A DNA stretch of 64,000 nucleotides from Hominifimenecus microfluidus (GTDB taxonomy: Bacteria; Bacillota; Clostridia; Lachnospirales; Lachnospiraceae), in the NCBI GenBank assembly GCA_020687485.1, contig JAJEQR010000003.1, positions 51,639 through 115,638 on the forward strand, in the 5' to 3' direction. The notes beneath the pieces were generated by a model, which saw only the letters and a program-made list of their open reading frames with translations, did not search any database and was not told where the DNA came from. Each line of letters opens with the position of its first letter. Within the stretch, counting starts at the first letter, position 1. Below are positions 52,591-62,451 of this stretch, in pieces. The position numbers and the translations under genes were made by a program.

Positions 52591-53838
52591 ATGGATCGGG
52601 AACTATATTATGATGTAGCGGTTGTTGGCGGCGGTTCCGCTGGAATTGCGGCGACGATCGGCGCGCACGATGCCGGAGCAGGGACGATTCTGTTGGAGCG
52701 GAATCCGTATTTCGGAGGGCAGGCAACGCATTCACAGGTGCATTCCTACTGTGGATTCTGCACAAACGGAGAAAACTGGACGCAGGTAGTAAAGGGAGTC
52801 GGCCAGAGAGTTCTGGACAAATTGCAGGCCATGGGTAAATTTGATGGATTTGTGGTCTCTCCCACCGGAAATATGCTTATGTACCAGGATCCGGAGTACA
52901 CAAAGCTGGCGCTGGATGAACTGATGCAGGAGTCCGGTGCGGACTATCTGCTGTGCGCGGCGGTTGTGGATGCGGAAGTGAAAGAAAATCGAATCACAAA
53001 GCTCATATGCTCCGACGATGAAGGCCTTTTTTCTGTTCATGCGAAACGATATGTGGATGCGAGCGGGGAAGCGAATCTGGCCAGTCTGGCGGGAGCGCCG
53101 GTGGAATTTCACTGTGAACAGAGCGGCTCTCTTGTCTTCCGTATGGGAAATGTAAGAGTCGGAGGGGATTATTCGCCTGCGGCAATCAAAGCGGCGGTAA
53201 ATCGGGCGCTGGCGGACGGCGTAACAGGCATATCCGCTGTATTTGGCACAGTTGGGTATGTACAGAGCACGGAAGATTATACCGTAAATATTATCAGTCT
53301 GAAAATTCCGGGGCTGGATGCAGCCACGCAGACCAGATGTGAGATGGAGGGGCGGCGTCAAGTGCATTTATATGCGGAAATATTTAAAAAGTATTTGCCG
53401 GGATTTGAGAACTCGTATCTTATCTATTCCGGCCCGCGCATGGGATATCGGGAGAGCCGGAGGATCTGTGGTGAGTACGAGCTGTGCAAAGATGATGTAA
53501 AGCATTCCAGAAAGTATCCGGGGCGTTCTATCGCGCGGGGCGGCTGGGGCGCAGAGCTTCACCTTGGCAATGAAGATGTTGCCTATGCGGAAGAGCGGGG
53601 AGACAAGTATTTTGATATTCCCGTAGAGACGTTGATTCCCAGACAGGTGGATAACCTGTGGTGCGGAGGACGAATCATTTCGGCAGATCTGGCCGCTTCT
53701 TCTTCCGTAAGGGTAATGGGAACAGGATTTGCCACCGGTCAGGCGGCCGGAGTGGCAGCGGCGCTTAGCGAGAGCAATCGCTGCATGGACATTCCGGCGA
53801 TTCGGGAGGAACTGATCCGGCAGGGAGCGCTGATATAG
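52591..53838 (+). CDS. FAD-dependent oxidoreductase (FAD_oxidored family)
   Basis: The 415-residue flavoprotein starts MDRELYYDVAVVGGGSAGIA (dinucleotide fold), followed by LERNPYFGGQATHSQVHSYC and a C-terminal FAD part with DLAASSSVRVMGTGFATGQA. The family (PF12831) is frequent in sugar-acid and aromatic-acid catabolic clusters of anaerobes. It could oxidise or reduce a pathway keto or enoic acid. It is the last gene of the cluster. Confidence 0.87.
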   Translation: MDRELYYDVAVVGGGSAGIAATIGAHDAGAGTILLERNPYFGGQATHSQVHSYCGFCTNGENWTQVVKGVGQRVLDKLQAMGKFDGFVVSPTGNMLMYQDPEYTKLALDELMQESGADYLLCAAVVDAEVKENRITKLICSDDEGLFSVHAKRYVDASGEANLASLAGAPVEFHCEQSGSLVFRMGNVRVGGDYSPAAIKAAVNRALADGVTGISAVFGTVGYVQSTEDYTVNIISLKIPGLDAATQTRCEMEGRRQVHLYAEIFKKYLPGFENSYLIYSGPRMGYRESRRICGEYELCKDDVKHSRKYPGRSIARGGWGAELHLGNEDVAYAEERGDKYFDIPVETLIPRQVDNLWCGGRIISADLAASSSVRVMGTGFATGQAAGVAAALSESNRCMDIPAIREELIRQGALI

Positions 53839-53865
53839 CGGCAAAAGGATAGGTTTTGAATAATA

Positions 53866-53922
53866 AAAGAAAACGGAAGCTGCTGTACTGATTTTCATCG
53901 GTATGGCGGCTTTCGTTTCTTT
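53866..53922 (+). terminator. Terminator of the catabolic cluster
   Basis: AAAGAAAACGGAAGCTGC / GCGGCTTTCGTTTCTTT long stem with a bulged A and T-rich 3' end. Confidence 0.78.
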
Positions 53923-53967
53923 GTGTAAATACAGAAGCCGGAGAGTGGATTTTACTTGATTTCCGGC

Positions 53968-53997
53968 TTGACGTTTTCTCCGAAACGTGGGTACAAT
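53968..53997 (+). promoter_or_regulatory. Promoter of pth-mfd
   Basis: TTGACG (53968-53973) and TACAAT (53992-53997) are 18 bases apart, 54 bases before the pth start. Confidence 0.65.
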
Positions 53998-54050
53998 AGT
54001 AAGGATTCAGAGTTTTCGAATGATATAAAAACGATACAGGAGCAAATTTC

Positions 54051-54626
54051 ATGAAATTAATCGTTGGTTTGGGAAATCCCTCCCAGAAGTACGAAGGAAC
54101 GCGTCACAATGTCGGTTTTACGGTCATTGACGTGCTGGCGGAGGAATATCATATCACTGTCAATAGCAACCATCACAAAGCGCTCTGCGGTAAGGGCTGG
54201 ATCGCAGGCGAGAGTGTGCTTCTCGCCAAGCCGCTGACTTATATGAATCTCAGCGGCGAGAGCGTAAGACCGTTGGCCGATTACTATAAGGTAGAACCGG
54301 AAGATATCCTGATTATCTACGATGATATCAGCCTGGAGCCGGGCAAGATCCGGGTGCGGGCGAAGGGAAGTGCCGGCGGTCACAATGGCATGAAGAGCAT
54401 CATCCAGCATCTGGGTACGGAGGCGTTCCCCCGCGTGCGTCTTGGCATCGGAGAGAAACCGGCGCAGATGGATCTGGCGGACTATGTGCTGGGACATTTT
54501 AATAAGGAAGAACAGGCGCTGATGAAAGAAGCCGCGCAGACGGCAGTGGAGGCAGTCACCTGCTATATCGAGCATGGCATCGCCGAGACGATGAACCGCT
54601 ATAACGGGAAGAAGAAAGCGGAGTAG
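54051..54626 (+). CDS. pth: Peptidyl-tRNA hydrolase
   Basis: The 191-residue enzyme recycles stalled peptidyl-tRNA. The catalytic His lies in GNPSQKYEGTRHNVGF. Further marks are LAKPLTYMNLSGESVRPLAD, IIYDDISLEPGKIRVRAKGS and GGHNGMKSIIQHLGTEAFPR. CAGGAGC precedes ATG 54051. The pth-mfd order is conserved in Firmicutes. Confidence 0.97.
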   Translation: MKLIVGLGNPSQKYEGTRHNVGFTVIDVLAEEYHITVNSNHHKALCGKGWIAGESVLLAKPLTYMNLSGESVRPLADYYKVEPEDILIIYDDISLEPGKIRVRAKGSAGGHNGMKSIIQHLGTEAFPRVRLGIGEKPAQMDLADYVLGHFNKEEQALMKEAAQTAVEAVTCYIEHGIAETMNRYNGKKKAE

Positions 54627-54759
54627 TGAAAGCAGAACGGCTGGAGAGAACGAAGTGAGAAGCGAAAAACGCAGAAAATTGCGGAAGATGCATCGAAGAA
54701 AACGAAGAGAAAGAGCAGAAGGCAAATAGCAGAAGGCAAATAGCCGGAAAGGGGGCCGT

Positions 54760-57700
54760 ATGGCATCGTTTCAATGTCCTCTGGAGGAACTGAAGGACTA
54801 TACAGACATGAGCCGGGTGCTCCGGGAGAAGAAAGGGCCGCTCCTTGTGAGCGGCTGCATCGACTCTCAGAGAGTACACCTGGCATGTTCCCTGGGGAAA
54901 GACTACCCGTTAAGCCTGATTGTCACGTATCAGGAATCCAGGGCAAAAGAAATCTACGAAGACGCGAAATGTTTTACCGATTCGGTCTGGTTCTACCCGG
55001 CCAAGGATCTCCTGTTCTATCAGGCGGATATTCACGGAAATGTGCTGATGCAGCAACGGATGGCGGTATGGCAGCAGATGCTGGAGGAAGGCAGCGGCGT
55101 GATTGTGACGACGATTGACGCCTGCATGGATCAGGTCGCCCCGGCGAAGCTTCTGCGCAGCTGCATCCTGTCATTCTCACTGGGGGACACGCTGGATATC
55201 GAGGATTTTAAGCGGAAAATGGCGGAGATGGGCTACGAGCGCCTTCCGCAGGCGGAAGCGCCTGGTCAGTTCGCGGTGCGCGGCGATATCGTAGATGTGT
55301 ATCCTCTGACAGCGGAGGCGCCGGTGCGCGTGGAGCTGTGGGATGACGAGATCGATTCCATCCGCGTCTTTGATCCGGAGAGTCAGCGCTCTCTGGAGAA
55401 CCTGGATGAATTCTCCATCTATCCGGCGGTGGACATCCTGGAGGGAGAGATGAATAAGGAGACGCTGGTTTCCTTCCTGGATTATTTTCCTCCGGACGCG
55501 CCATTCTTCCTGGACGAACCGGACCGCCTGATGGAGACGGCAAATGCGGTTTCTCAGGAGTTCCGGGAGAGCATGACGAACCGCCTGGAGAAGGGATATG
55601 TCACGGCGGAAGAGCTTCCGGCTCTGTTTACTCCGGAGCAGGTCACGGCGATCCTCACCCGTCCCCGAACCGTTCTGATGACCGGTCTGGAGCAGAAGGG
55701 CGGCAGCATCCGCCCGGCCTGGCGATTCTTCTTGGCGGCGCAGACCGTGAATTCCTACCAGAACAGCTTCGAAATGTTGATTGCGGATCTGAAGAAATGG
55801 AAGCGGGACAAGGCGAGAGTGGTTCTGCTGGCGGGTTCCCGCACGAGAGCGGAGCGTCTGGCACATGATTTGCAGGAATATGAGCTGGCATCGTTCTATA
55901 CCGGCGAGGAGGATCAGGAGGTGCAGCCGGGGCAGGTACTTGTAACCTACGGAAATATCCACAAGGGCTTCGCCTATCCGGCGATTCGCTTCTATATCCT
56001 GTCAGAGGGAGACCTCTTCGGCAAAGAGAAGAAAAAGCGGAGAAAGAAGACTACCTACGAGGGGAAACATATCCAGGAGTTCTCGCAGCTTTCGGTCGGG
56101 GATTATGTTATTCACGAGAATCATGGCCTGGGCATTTATCAGGGCACCAGCCGCATGACAGTCGGCGGTGTCGAGAAGGATTACATGAAGATCACATATG
56201 GCGATGGGGGCAATCTCTATATCCCGGTCACGCAGATGAACCTGGTTCAGAAGTATGCTGGAGCGGATGCAGAGAAGGTTCCGAAGCTGAACCGCCTGGG
56301 CGGCGCGGAGTGGCATAAGACGAAGACGCGGGTAAAAAAAGCGGTAAAGGAAGTCGCAGCGGATCTGATCCGCCTGTACGCGGCCCGTCATAATGGAAAA
56401 GGATTCGCCTGCGGCCCGGATACGGTATGGCAGAAGGAGTTCGAGGATCAGTTCCCTTATGAGGCGACGGACGATCAGCTGGCGGCAATCGCCGCCACGA
56501 AGGCGGACATGGAGAGCGATAAGATCATGGATCGCCTGATCTGCGGTGACGTCGGCTTTGGTAAGACGGAGATCGCGATCCGTGCGGCCTTCAAAGCTGT
56601 GCAGGAGAGTAAGCAGGTGGCTTATCTTGTGCCGACGACGATTCTGGCGCAGCAGCATTACAATACGTTCGCGCAGCGCCTGAAGGATTACCCGGCGGAG
56701 GTTGGCCTGCTGTGTCGCTTCTGCACACCGGCAGAGCAGAAGAAGTCGCTGGAGCGGCTGGCTGAGGGCAAGTTGGATATCCTGATCGGTACGCACCGTA
56801 TCCTGTCGAAGGATGTGAAATTCAAGGATCTGGGTCTTCTGATTATTGACGAGGAGCAGCGCTTCGGCGTCTCGGACAAGGAAAAGATCAAGAAGCTGAA
56901 GGAAAGCGTGGATGTGCTGACGCTGACGGCGACGCCGATTCCACGCACATTGCATATGAGTATGATCGGGATTCGCGATATGAGCGTACTGGAGGAGGCT
57001 CCGGTGGATCGCGTTCCGATTCAGACATATGTAATGGAATATAACGATGAGATGGTGCGGGAAGCGATCAGCCGGGAAATGACCCGGGGCGGCCAGATTT
57101 ATTATGTATATAATCAGGTTCGCACGATCGCGGAGATGACGGATCATATCGCGGCGCTGGTTCCGGAGGCGACGGTTGTGTTCGCGCACGGACAGATGAA
57201 GGAACGGGAGCTGGAGAGGATCATGCTGGACTTTATCAATGGAGAGATCGATGTGCTGGTATCGACAACGATCATAGAGACCGGCCTGGATATCTCCAAC
57301 GTGAATACGATTATCATTCACGATGCGGATCGCTTCGGCCTGTCCCAGCTGTATCAGCTGCGCGGGCGTGTCGGGCGTTCCAGCCGGACCGCGTATGCCT
57401 TTCTGATGTACCGGAGAGATCGGATGCTGCGGGAAGTGGCGGAGAAGCGTCTGTCGGCGATTCGCGAGTACACAGAGCTCGGTTCCGGAATCAAGATTGC
57501 CATGCGGGATCTGGAGCTTCGCGGCGCAGGCAATCTGCTGGGTGCGGAGCAACACGGCCATATGGAGGCAGTCGGTTACGATCTCTACTGCAAGCTGCTT
57601 GGCATGGCGGTGCAGGAGCTGAAGGGTGAGAAAGTTTCTTCCGATGCGTTCGAGACTACGATCGATCTTCAGGTGGATGCCTTTATCCCGGATACCTACA

Positions 57701-58131
57701 TTCGGAACGAAGCGCAGAAGATGAGCGTGTATAAGAAGATCGCGGCGGTAGAGACAGAGGAAGACCTGACAGATATGCAGGATGAGCTGATCGACCGCTT
57801 CGGCGATCTGCCCCGCGCGGTTCAGAATCTGATCCGTGTGGCGCTGATCCGGTCGCTGGCGCATGAAGCCTATGTCACGGAACTGTCCGGGAATCGGGAA
57901 GAGCTGAAGTTTCAGATGTATAAGGAAGCGCCGGTAGATCCTTCCCGTATCGCGGATTTCCTCGCGCCGTACCGGGGCGATATCCGGGTGAGCGTCGGAC
58001 CAGAGCCCTGCTTCACCTACCGCGATCAGAGAAAACGGATTGTGGATACGCCATCGCTGCTGGATGTGGTTCGTCAGATTCTGACGGACATGCAGGGGCT
58101 GGTTGCTACAAATACAGAGAAAAAAGCATAA
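54760..58131 (+). CDS. mfd: Transcription-repair coupling factor
   Basis: The 1123-residue DNA translocase removes stalled RNA polymerase and recruits UvrA. In order: UvrB-like module (about 25-350), RNA-polymerase interaction domain (about 440-510, LSVGDYVIHENHGLGIYQG), RecG-like helicase motor with Walker A GDVGFGKTEIA and DEEQRFG box, LRGRVGRSSRTAYAF (motif VI), TRG motif region ERLSAIREYTELGSGIKIAM-like, and the C-terminal UvrA-binding domain. Length is normal. A short basic spacer sequence (54627-54759) separates it from pth. Confidence 0.97.
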   Translation: MASFQCPLEELKDYTDMSRVLREKKGPLLVSGCIDSQRVHLACSLGKDYPLSLIVTYQESRAKEIYEDAKCFTDSVWFYPAKDLLFYQADIHGNVLMQQRMAVWQQMLEEGSGVIVTTIDACMDQVAPAKLLRSCILSFSLGDTLDIEDFKRKMAEMGYERLPQAEAPGQFAVRGDIVDVYPLTAEAPVRVELWDDEIDSIRVFDPESQRSLENLDEFSIYPAVDILEGEMNKETLVSFLDYFPPDAPFFLDEPDRLMETANAVSQEFRESMTNRLEKGYVTAEELPALFTPEQVTAILTRPRTVLMTGLEQKGGSIRPAWRFFLAAQTVNSYQNSFEMLIADLKKWKRDKARVVLLAGSRTRAERLAHDLQEYELASFYTGEEDQEVQPGQVLVTYGNIHKGFAYPAIRFYILSEGDLFGKEKKKRRKKTTYEGKHIQEFSQLSVGDYVIHENHGLGIYQGTSRMTVGGVEKDYMKITYGDGGNLYIPVTQMNLVQKYAGADAEKVPKLNRLGGAEWHKTKTRVKKAVKEVAADLIRLYAARHNGKGFACGPDTVWQKEFEDQFPYEATDDQLAAIAATKADMESDKIMDRLICGDVGFGKTEIAIRAAFKAVQESKQVAYLVPTTILAQQHYNTFAQRLKDYPAEVGLLCRFCTPAEQKKSLERLAEGKLDILIGTHRILSKDVKFKDLGLLIIDEEQRFGVSDKEKIKKLKESVDVLTLTATPIPRTLHMSMIGIRDMSVLEEAPVDRVPIQTYVMEYNDEMVREAISREMTRGGQIYYVYNQVRTIAEMTDHIAALVPEATVVFAHGQMKERELERIMLDFINGEIDVLVSTTIIETGLDISNVNTIIIHDADRFGLSQLYQLRGRVGRSSRTAYAFLMYRRDRMLREVAEKRLSAIREYTELGSGIKIAMRDLELRGAGNLLGAEQHGHMEAVGYDLYCKLLGMAVQELKGEKVSSDAFETTIDLQVDAFIPDTYIRNEAQKMSVYKKIAAVETEEDLTDMQDELIDRFGDLPRAVQNLIRVALIRSLAHEAYVTELSGNREELKFQMYKEAPVDPSRIADFLAPYRGDIRVSVGPEPCFTYRDQRKRIVDTPSLLDVVRQILTDMQGLVATNTEKKA

Positions 58132-58166
58132 ATCGTTAAAACTTTGTGACCTTTTGATAAATAAGG

Positions 58167-58195
58167 TTGCGGACTTGGAAAAAAAGACTTATAAT
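58167..58195 (+). promoter_or_regulatory. Promoter of the foldase gene
   Basis: TTGCGG (58167-58172) and TATAAT (58190-58195) have 17-base spacing. A small ACCGGCA/TGCCGGT hairpin lies in the leader. Confidence 0.68.
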
Positions 58196-58250
58196 GTAAA
58201 AGAATATGTGCAAACCGGCATTGGTTTGCCGGTATCTTGCGGAGGGGATT

Positions 58251-59477
58251 ATGAGCAAAGCAACAAAAGCAATGGCAGTCGCTATGACAGCGGCAATGGC
58301 TGCAGGTAGCCTGGCAGGCTGCGGCGGCGTTTCTATGGACAAGTATGCATCGACAGTAGTAGCAACGTACGGCGATGAGGATATCTACCTGGATGAAGCG
58401 AACTTCTTCCTGCGTTACCAGCAGTGGACCCAGGAGGCGATGTACTGGGATATGATCACAGCATACACCGGTTACACCGATCTCTGGACTTATCCCAGTG
58501 GCGACGGCGAGAAGACCATGGGCGACGATCTGAAGGAGCGCGTGATGGCGCAGCTGCTGCAGACCCGCATTCTGATCGATCATGCTTCTGATTACAGTGT
58601 AGAGCTGACGGATGAGGACAGAGATCTGGTGGCAGAGGCGGTGAATGCGGTACGCACGAACTTCGCCGACGAGTTCTTTAACTACACGAATCCGAGTGAT
58701 GAGGATCTGACCACCTGGTTCGAGCAGAACGCTCTGGCTTCCAAGGTATGGCAGGCAGTAAAAGATGCGGCGGACGTGACTGTATCGGATGAGGAGTGCC
58801 AGGAGTTCACTCTGGAGTATGTACTGGTTCCTTTCCCGTCGGAGGATTCTTCTGACACTGAGGAAACTACGGCAGCGGATGCTGAGGATGGCGACAGCAC
58901 GCCGGCACTGGAGGGCGAGGATCTGGCGAACGAAGTGCTCAGCCGCTTACAGGCAGGCGAGGACTTCTCTGACTTTGCCGATGAGCTGGGCGTGAGCAGC
59001 ACGACCAACAGCTATCTGAAGAATGCAACTGACAACACCACGGATCTGTTCCTGCGCGGCGTTACCATGGCAACCGGCGATATCGAGATGTTCGAATCTC
59101 CGGACAATGGCTGGTATGTTGTAAAGTGCGTATCTGACCTGGATGAGGAAGCAACTGAAAAGCAGCGTCAGACCGCTATGGACGAGAAGAAGGATGAAGC
59201 GTTCAATGAGGTCTACACCGGATGGGCAGAGGCAGCTCCGGAGTTCAAGGTAGAGGACTGCTGGAATAACCTGTCCTTGGGCGGCGAGAAGATCTACGTA
59301 GCACAGACTACGACGGCTTCCGAGGAGACGAGCGCTTCCGATTCCGATACGGAGACGACGGCAGCTGAGGAAAGTGCGGCTTCCGATACGGAAGAGACCG
59401 CTGCAGAAGATACGACAGCCGCAGAAGAAACCACAGCAGAGACGAGTGCTGAGGAAAGCTCCTCCGCACAGGGCTGA
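58251..59477 (+). CDS. PrsA/SurA-like peptidyl-prolyl isomerase lipoprotein
   Basis: Starting at ATG 58251 behind GGAGGGG, the 408-residue lipoprotein has signal MSKATKAMAVAMTAAMAAGS and lipobox LAGC. A helical SurA_N-like part and a parvulin-like domain (about 190-330, FTLEYVLVPFPSED, LSRLQAGEDFSDFADELG, NGWYVVKCVSDLDEE) follow. The last 55 residues are a Thr/Ser/Glu/Ala-rich low-complexity tail. It folds secreted proteins outside the membrane. The catalytic residues are poorly conserved, so chaperone action may dominate. Confidence 0.85.
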   Translation: MSKATKAMAVAMTAAMAAGSLAGCGGVSMDKYASTVVATYGDEDIYLDEANFFLRYQQWTQEAMYWDMITAYTGYTDLWTYPSGDGEKTMGDDLKERVMAQLLQTRILIDHASDYSVELTDEDRDLVAEAVNAVRTNFADEFFNYTNPSDEDLTTWFEQNALASKVWQAVKDAADVTVSDEECQEFTLEYVLVPFPSEDSSDTEETTAADAEDGDSTPALEGEDLANEVLSRLQAGEDFSDFADELGVSSTTNSYLKNATDNTTDLFLRGVTMATGDIEMFESPDNGWYVVKCVSDLDEEATEKQRQTAMDEKKDEAFNEVYTGWAEAAPEFKVEDCWNNLSLGGEKIYVAQTTTASEETSASDSDTETTAAEESAASDTEETAAEDTTAAEETTAETSAEESSSAQG

Positions 59478-59543
59478 GGCATTACAGGATGAAGTGTAAA
59501 TAACATCGGGCCGGGATTTTGAATCGAATGGCTGGATATTTCT

Positions 59544-59604
59544 GGGGGAAGGGAATCATAAGAATACGCAATACGTGCGTGTTCCGGTGATTCCCCTTTT
59601 CTCT
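59544..59604 (+). terminator. Terminator of the foldase gene
   Basis: GGGGAAGGGAATCA ... TGATTCCCCTTTTCTC, a strong outer stem with a long loop holding an ACGCAATACGTGCGT hairpin. Confidence 0.75.
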
Positions 59605-59674
59605 TATTTTGCGATTATTCGGAGCCGAAGTTACAAATCGCGCAGGCTATAACACCAGGAAAGAAGGGATGATT

Positions 59675-62005
59675 ATGCAGCCGCCGTATGATGTTACAGA
59701 AGGACTGAGTTCCTCGCAGGTGGAGGAGCGGGTCCGGAAGGGGCTGATCAATGGAGAGCAGGAGATCAAAACCAAATCATTTAAGGAGATATTTCTCGCG
59801 AATATCCTGACGCCGTTCAACCTGCTGAACGTCTGTCTGGCCGTTCTGATCCTTCTGGTAAGATCGCCGAAGAATGCGCTGTTTATGGGAGTTATCTTCA
59901 GCAACGCGCTGATCGGAACGGTGCAGGAGATCCGCGCGAAGAAGCTGATCGATAAGCTTTCCCTGATCGCAGCTCCGAAGGCGACAGTGATCCGGGACGG
60001 TGCCGTGAAGGAGATTCCGGTCGCAGAGCTGGTGAAAGATGACCTCACGAAGCTTCGTCCCGGAGGTCAGATCTGTGCGGATAGCGTGGTGCTCTGCAGC
60101 GAGTGCGAAGTGAACGAGTCCCTGATTACGGGGGAATCCGATCCGGTTCTGAAGCGGACGGGCGACAGGCTGATGTCCGGAAGCTTCGTGGTATCCGGCG
60201 ACTGCCTGGCGATGATCGAGCATGTAGGAGCGGACAATTATGCCGCACAGATTACGAAGCAGGCCAAGTATTTTAAGCGTCCCTCTTCGGAGATCATGGA
60301 CGGCATTAACCGCTTTATCCGCATTATTGCGCGTCTGATTGTTCCGATTGGAATCGCGCTGTTCCTGCGGCAGTATTGCGGAACCGGCAATTCGCTGAGG
60401 GATTCTGTCGTCAGCACGGTCGCAGCTCTGGTCGGAATGATCCCGGAAGGGCTGGTACTCTTAACGAGCGTCGTCCTTGCCGTCAGTGTAATTCGCCTGG
60501 CGAGAAAGAATGCTTTGGTGCAGGAGTTGTACTCGATAGAGATGCTGGCAAGAGTCGATGTGCTCTGTCTGGATAAGACCGGTACGATCACGGAAGGTTC
60601 GATGCAGGCGGATCGCATTGTTCCTGCTGCCGGTTATACAGCGGAGCAGATGAAAAAGAAGATTGGCCTTCTGATGGGAGCCCTGCCGGATGAGAACCCG
60701 ACAGCGATGGCTCTGCGGGAGTTCTGTCCGGAGCTGACTTCGGAGGCGGATATAAAGATCCCGTTCTCCTCCGCCAGAAAATGGAGCGGGGTACATATCC
60801 CCGGATGCGGCAGTCTGGTGGTCGGCGCATCGGAATTCGTGCTCCGGGAACTGCCGGAAGCTTTGCAGGAAGAGAGCAGGAAGGCTTCCGCCGCCGGTCA
60901 GCGTGTGCTTCTTCTGGCGGAGAGCCGGGAAGCTTTTGCTGGTCAGCAGCTGCCGCCGGATCTTGTCCCGGTTGGCCTGATTCTACTGAGTGATCGGCTC
61001 CGCCCTTCGGCGAGAAAGACGCTGGATTACTTCGCAAGGCAGGGCGTTACCATCAAGGTCATCTCCGGCGATAATCCGCTGACCGTCTCGCAGATTGCGA
61101 AGCGCGCTGGTCTTGTTGACGCGGAGAACTACGTGGACGCCTCCACACTGGCGGATGAGGCGGCAGTGAAAGCGGCGGCTCTGCGCTATACGGTATTCGG
61201 CCGGGTGACGCCGGAGCAGAAGCTGTGGCTGGTGCAGGCGATCAAATCCGAAGGGCATACGGTTGCCATGACTGGCGACGGTGTGAATGATGTCATGGCA
61301 TTAAAAGAAAGTGACTGCAGCATTGCGATGGCGTCCGGCAGCGACGCCGCGCGCAACGTCAGCCAGATCGTGCTGCTGGATTCTGACTTTGCCTCCATGC
61401 CATCGATCGTGGCGGAGGGGCGGCGCTCCATCAACAATCTGCAGCGCTCGGCCTCACTGTTCCTTGTAAAGACGATTTTCAGCACGATCATCGGTGTGCT
61501 CTTCATCTTCCTGTCGCAGAAATACCCGCTGGAGCCGATCCAGTTCACTCTGATCAGCTCAGCGACAATTGGCATGCCGTCGTTCTTCCTGGCGCTGGAA
61601 CCGAACGCAGAGCGGATTTCCGGGCACTTCTTCATCAATGTCATCAAGAAGGCACTTCCAGGCGCGCTTACGAACGTGGTGAATGTACTGATGGTTATAG
61701 GAATTGCAGACCACTATTCCTTCACCTCGGCGGAAATCTCCACACTGGCGGTTCTGCTGATCGGCTTCACTGGACTGCTGTATCTCTTCAAAATCTGCGT
61801 TCCGTTTAGTTGGTCGCGGATGGCGATCTTTATCCTGTCGTGCGCAGCGTTTACCATCAGCGTTCTGTTCTTCCGGAACTGGTTCTCTCTCGTTCCGCTC
61901 ACCTGGCATCTGATGCGGGCGGCGATTCCGCTGGCAGCAATTTCCGCCGGTGTGCTGGCAGGGCTGATGTTATTTGTAGAAAAAGCAATGAAGGGGCTTC
62001 GTTAA
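59675..62005 (+). CDS. P-type cation-transporting ATPase (CtpE-like)
   Basis: The 776-residue pump starts best at ATG 59675 (MQPPYDVTEGLSSSQVEERV), six bases after AGAAGGG; ATG 59669 is too close to it. Actuator TGES (VNESLITGESDPV), phosphorylation site CLDKTGTITEG, and hinge TGDGVNDVMALKESD are present, with about 10 helices. The first helices (FLANILTPFNLLNVCLAVLI) and short cytoplasmic parts resemble the CtpE group, in which a mycobacterial member takes up calcium. Ion choice here is uncertain. Confidence 0.88.
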   Translation: MQPPYDVTEGLSSSQVEERVRKGLINGEQEIKTKSFKEIFLANILTPFNLLNVCLAVLILLVRSPKNALFMGVIFSNALIGTVQEIRAKKLIDKLSLIAAPKATVIRDGAVKEIPVAELVKDDLTKLRPGGQICADSVVLCSECEVNESLITGESDPVLKRTGDRLMSGSFVVSGDCLAMIEHVGADNYAAQITKQAKYFKRPSSEIMDGINRFIRIIARLIVPIGIALFLRQYCGTGNSLRDSVVSTVAALVGMIPEGLVLLTSVVLAVSVIRLARKNALVQELYSIEMLARVDVLCLDKTGTITEGSMQADRIVPAAGYTAEQMKKKIGLLMGALPDENPTAMALREFCPELTSEADIKIPFSSARKWSGVHIPGCGSLVVGASEFVLRELPEALQEESRKASAAGQRVLLLAESREAFAGQQLPPDLVPVGLILLSDRLRPSARKTLDYFARQGVTIKVISGDNPLTVSQIAKRAGLVDAENYVDASTLADEAAVKAAALRYTVFGRVTPEQKLWLVQAIKSEGHTVAMTGDGVNDVMALKESDCSIAMASGSDAARNVSQIVLLDSDFASMPSIVAEGRRSINNLQRSASLFLVKTIFSTIIGVLFIFLSQKYPLEPIQFTLISSATIGMPSFFLALEPNAERISGHFFINVIKKALPGALTNVVNVLMVIGIADHYSFTSAEISTLAVLLIGFTGLLYLFKICVPFSWSRMAIFILSCAAFTISVLFFRNWFSLVPLTWHLMRAAIPLAAISAGVLAGLMLFVEKAMKGLR

Positions 62006-62019
62006 TCGAAGCCCTTTCT
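61992..62019. terminator. Shared terminator at overlapping gene ends
   Basis: GGGCTTCG-TTAA-TCGAAGCCCTTTC. The loop TTAA contains the stop codons of both convergent genes, so one hairpin ends two transcripts. Confidence 0.75.
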
Positions 62020-62451
62020 GCTTAATGTGCTGTTGTGATATTCCTTCTCAAAGGTGACGTCTCTCCCGAACCATTCCGGCGGAATGAAGGCGACGGCCTC
62101 CAGCTCTGTTTCAAATTCCACCTCCGCCAGCATCAGTCCCTCGAACGGAGCCTCGAAGATGTCCAGCTCGATCATGTAGGACTGCCACGGGATGCGGGTG
62201 CGGCGCTTGCGGATTACATTTCCGTCTGCTTTCTCCAGCAGGTGTTCATAGGCCTGCTCATTGAGCGGCAGGTTATATTCCTCGCGAACCATATGGCCCT
62301 TTCCCTTATAGGTGAGGATATATTCATCGCCTTGACGGCGGACGCGCACCACCGGGTCCGTGCAGAGATAGGCCTGCTCCAGCTGCTGCGTATCGTACTG
62401 CTCCAGGTGCTCCGGCAGACGGTCTACTAAAAATTTGCGTTCGATCTCCAT
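62002..62451 (-). CDS. CYTH-domain protein (triphosphate tunnel enzyme)
   Basis: ATG 62451, after AAAGGAGAAAA, gives the family start MEIERKFLVDRLPEHL (ExExK motif) and 149 residues; a longer frame upstream lacks support. Charged tunnel strands follow (VRVRRQGDEYILTYKGKG, REEYNLPL, VIRKRRTRIPW, LMLAEVEFET). Bacterial members hydrolyse inorganic triphosphate or related compounds. It overlaps the P-type ATPase gene by four bases, end to end. Confidence 0.9.
   Translation of the reverse strand: MEIERKFLVDRLPEHLEQYDTQQLEQAYLCTDPVVRVRRQGDEYILTYKGKGHMVREEYNLPLNEQAYEHLLEKADGNVIRKRRTRIPWQSYMIELDIFEAPFEGLMLAEVEFETELEAVAFIPPEWFGRDVTFEKEYHNSTLSRKGFD

Noticed and set aside
56002..57864. Long minus-strand frame inside mfd
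   Set aside because: It lies fully within a conserved gene, has no ribosome site or family features, and reflects third-position bias of the real gene.
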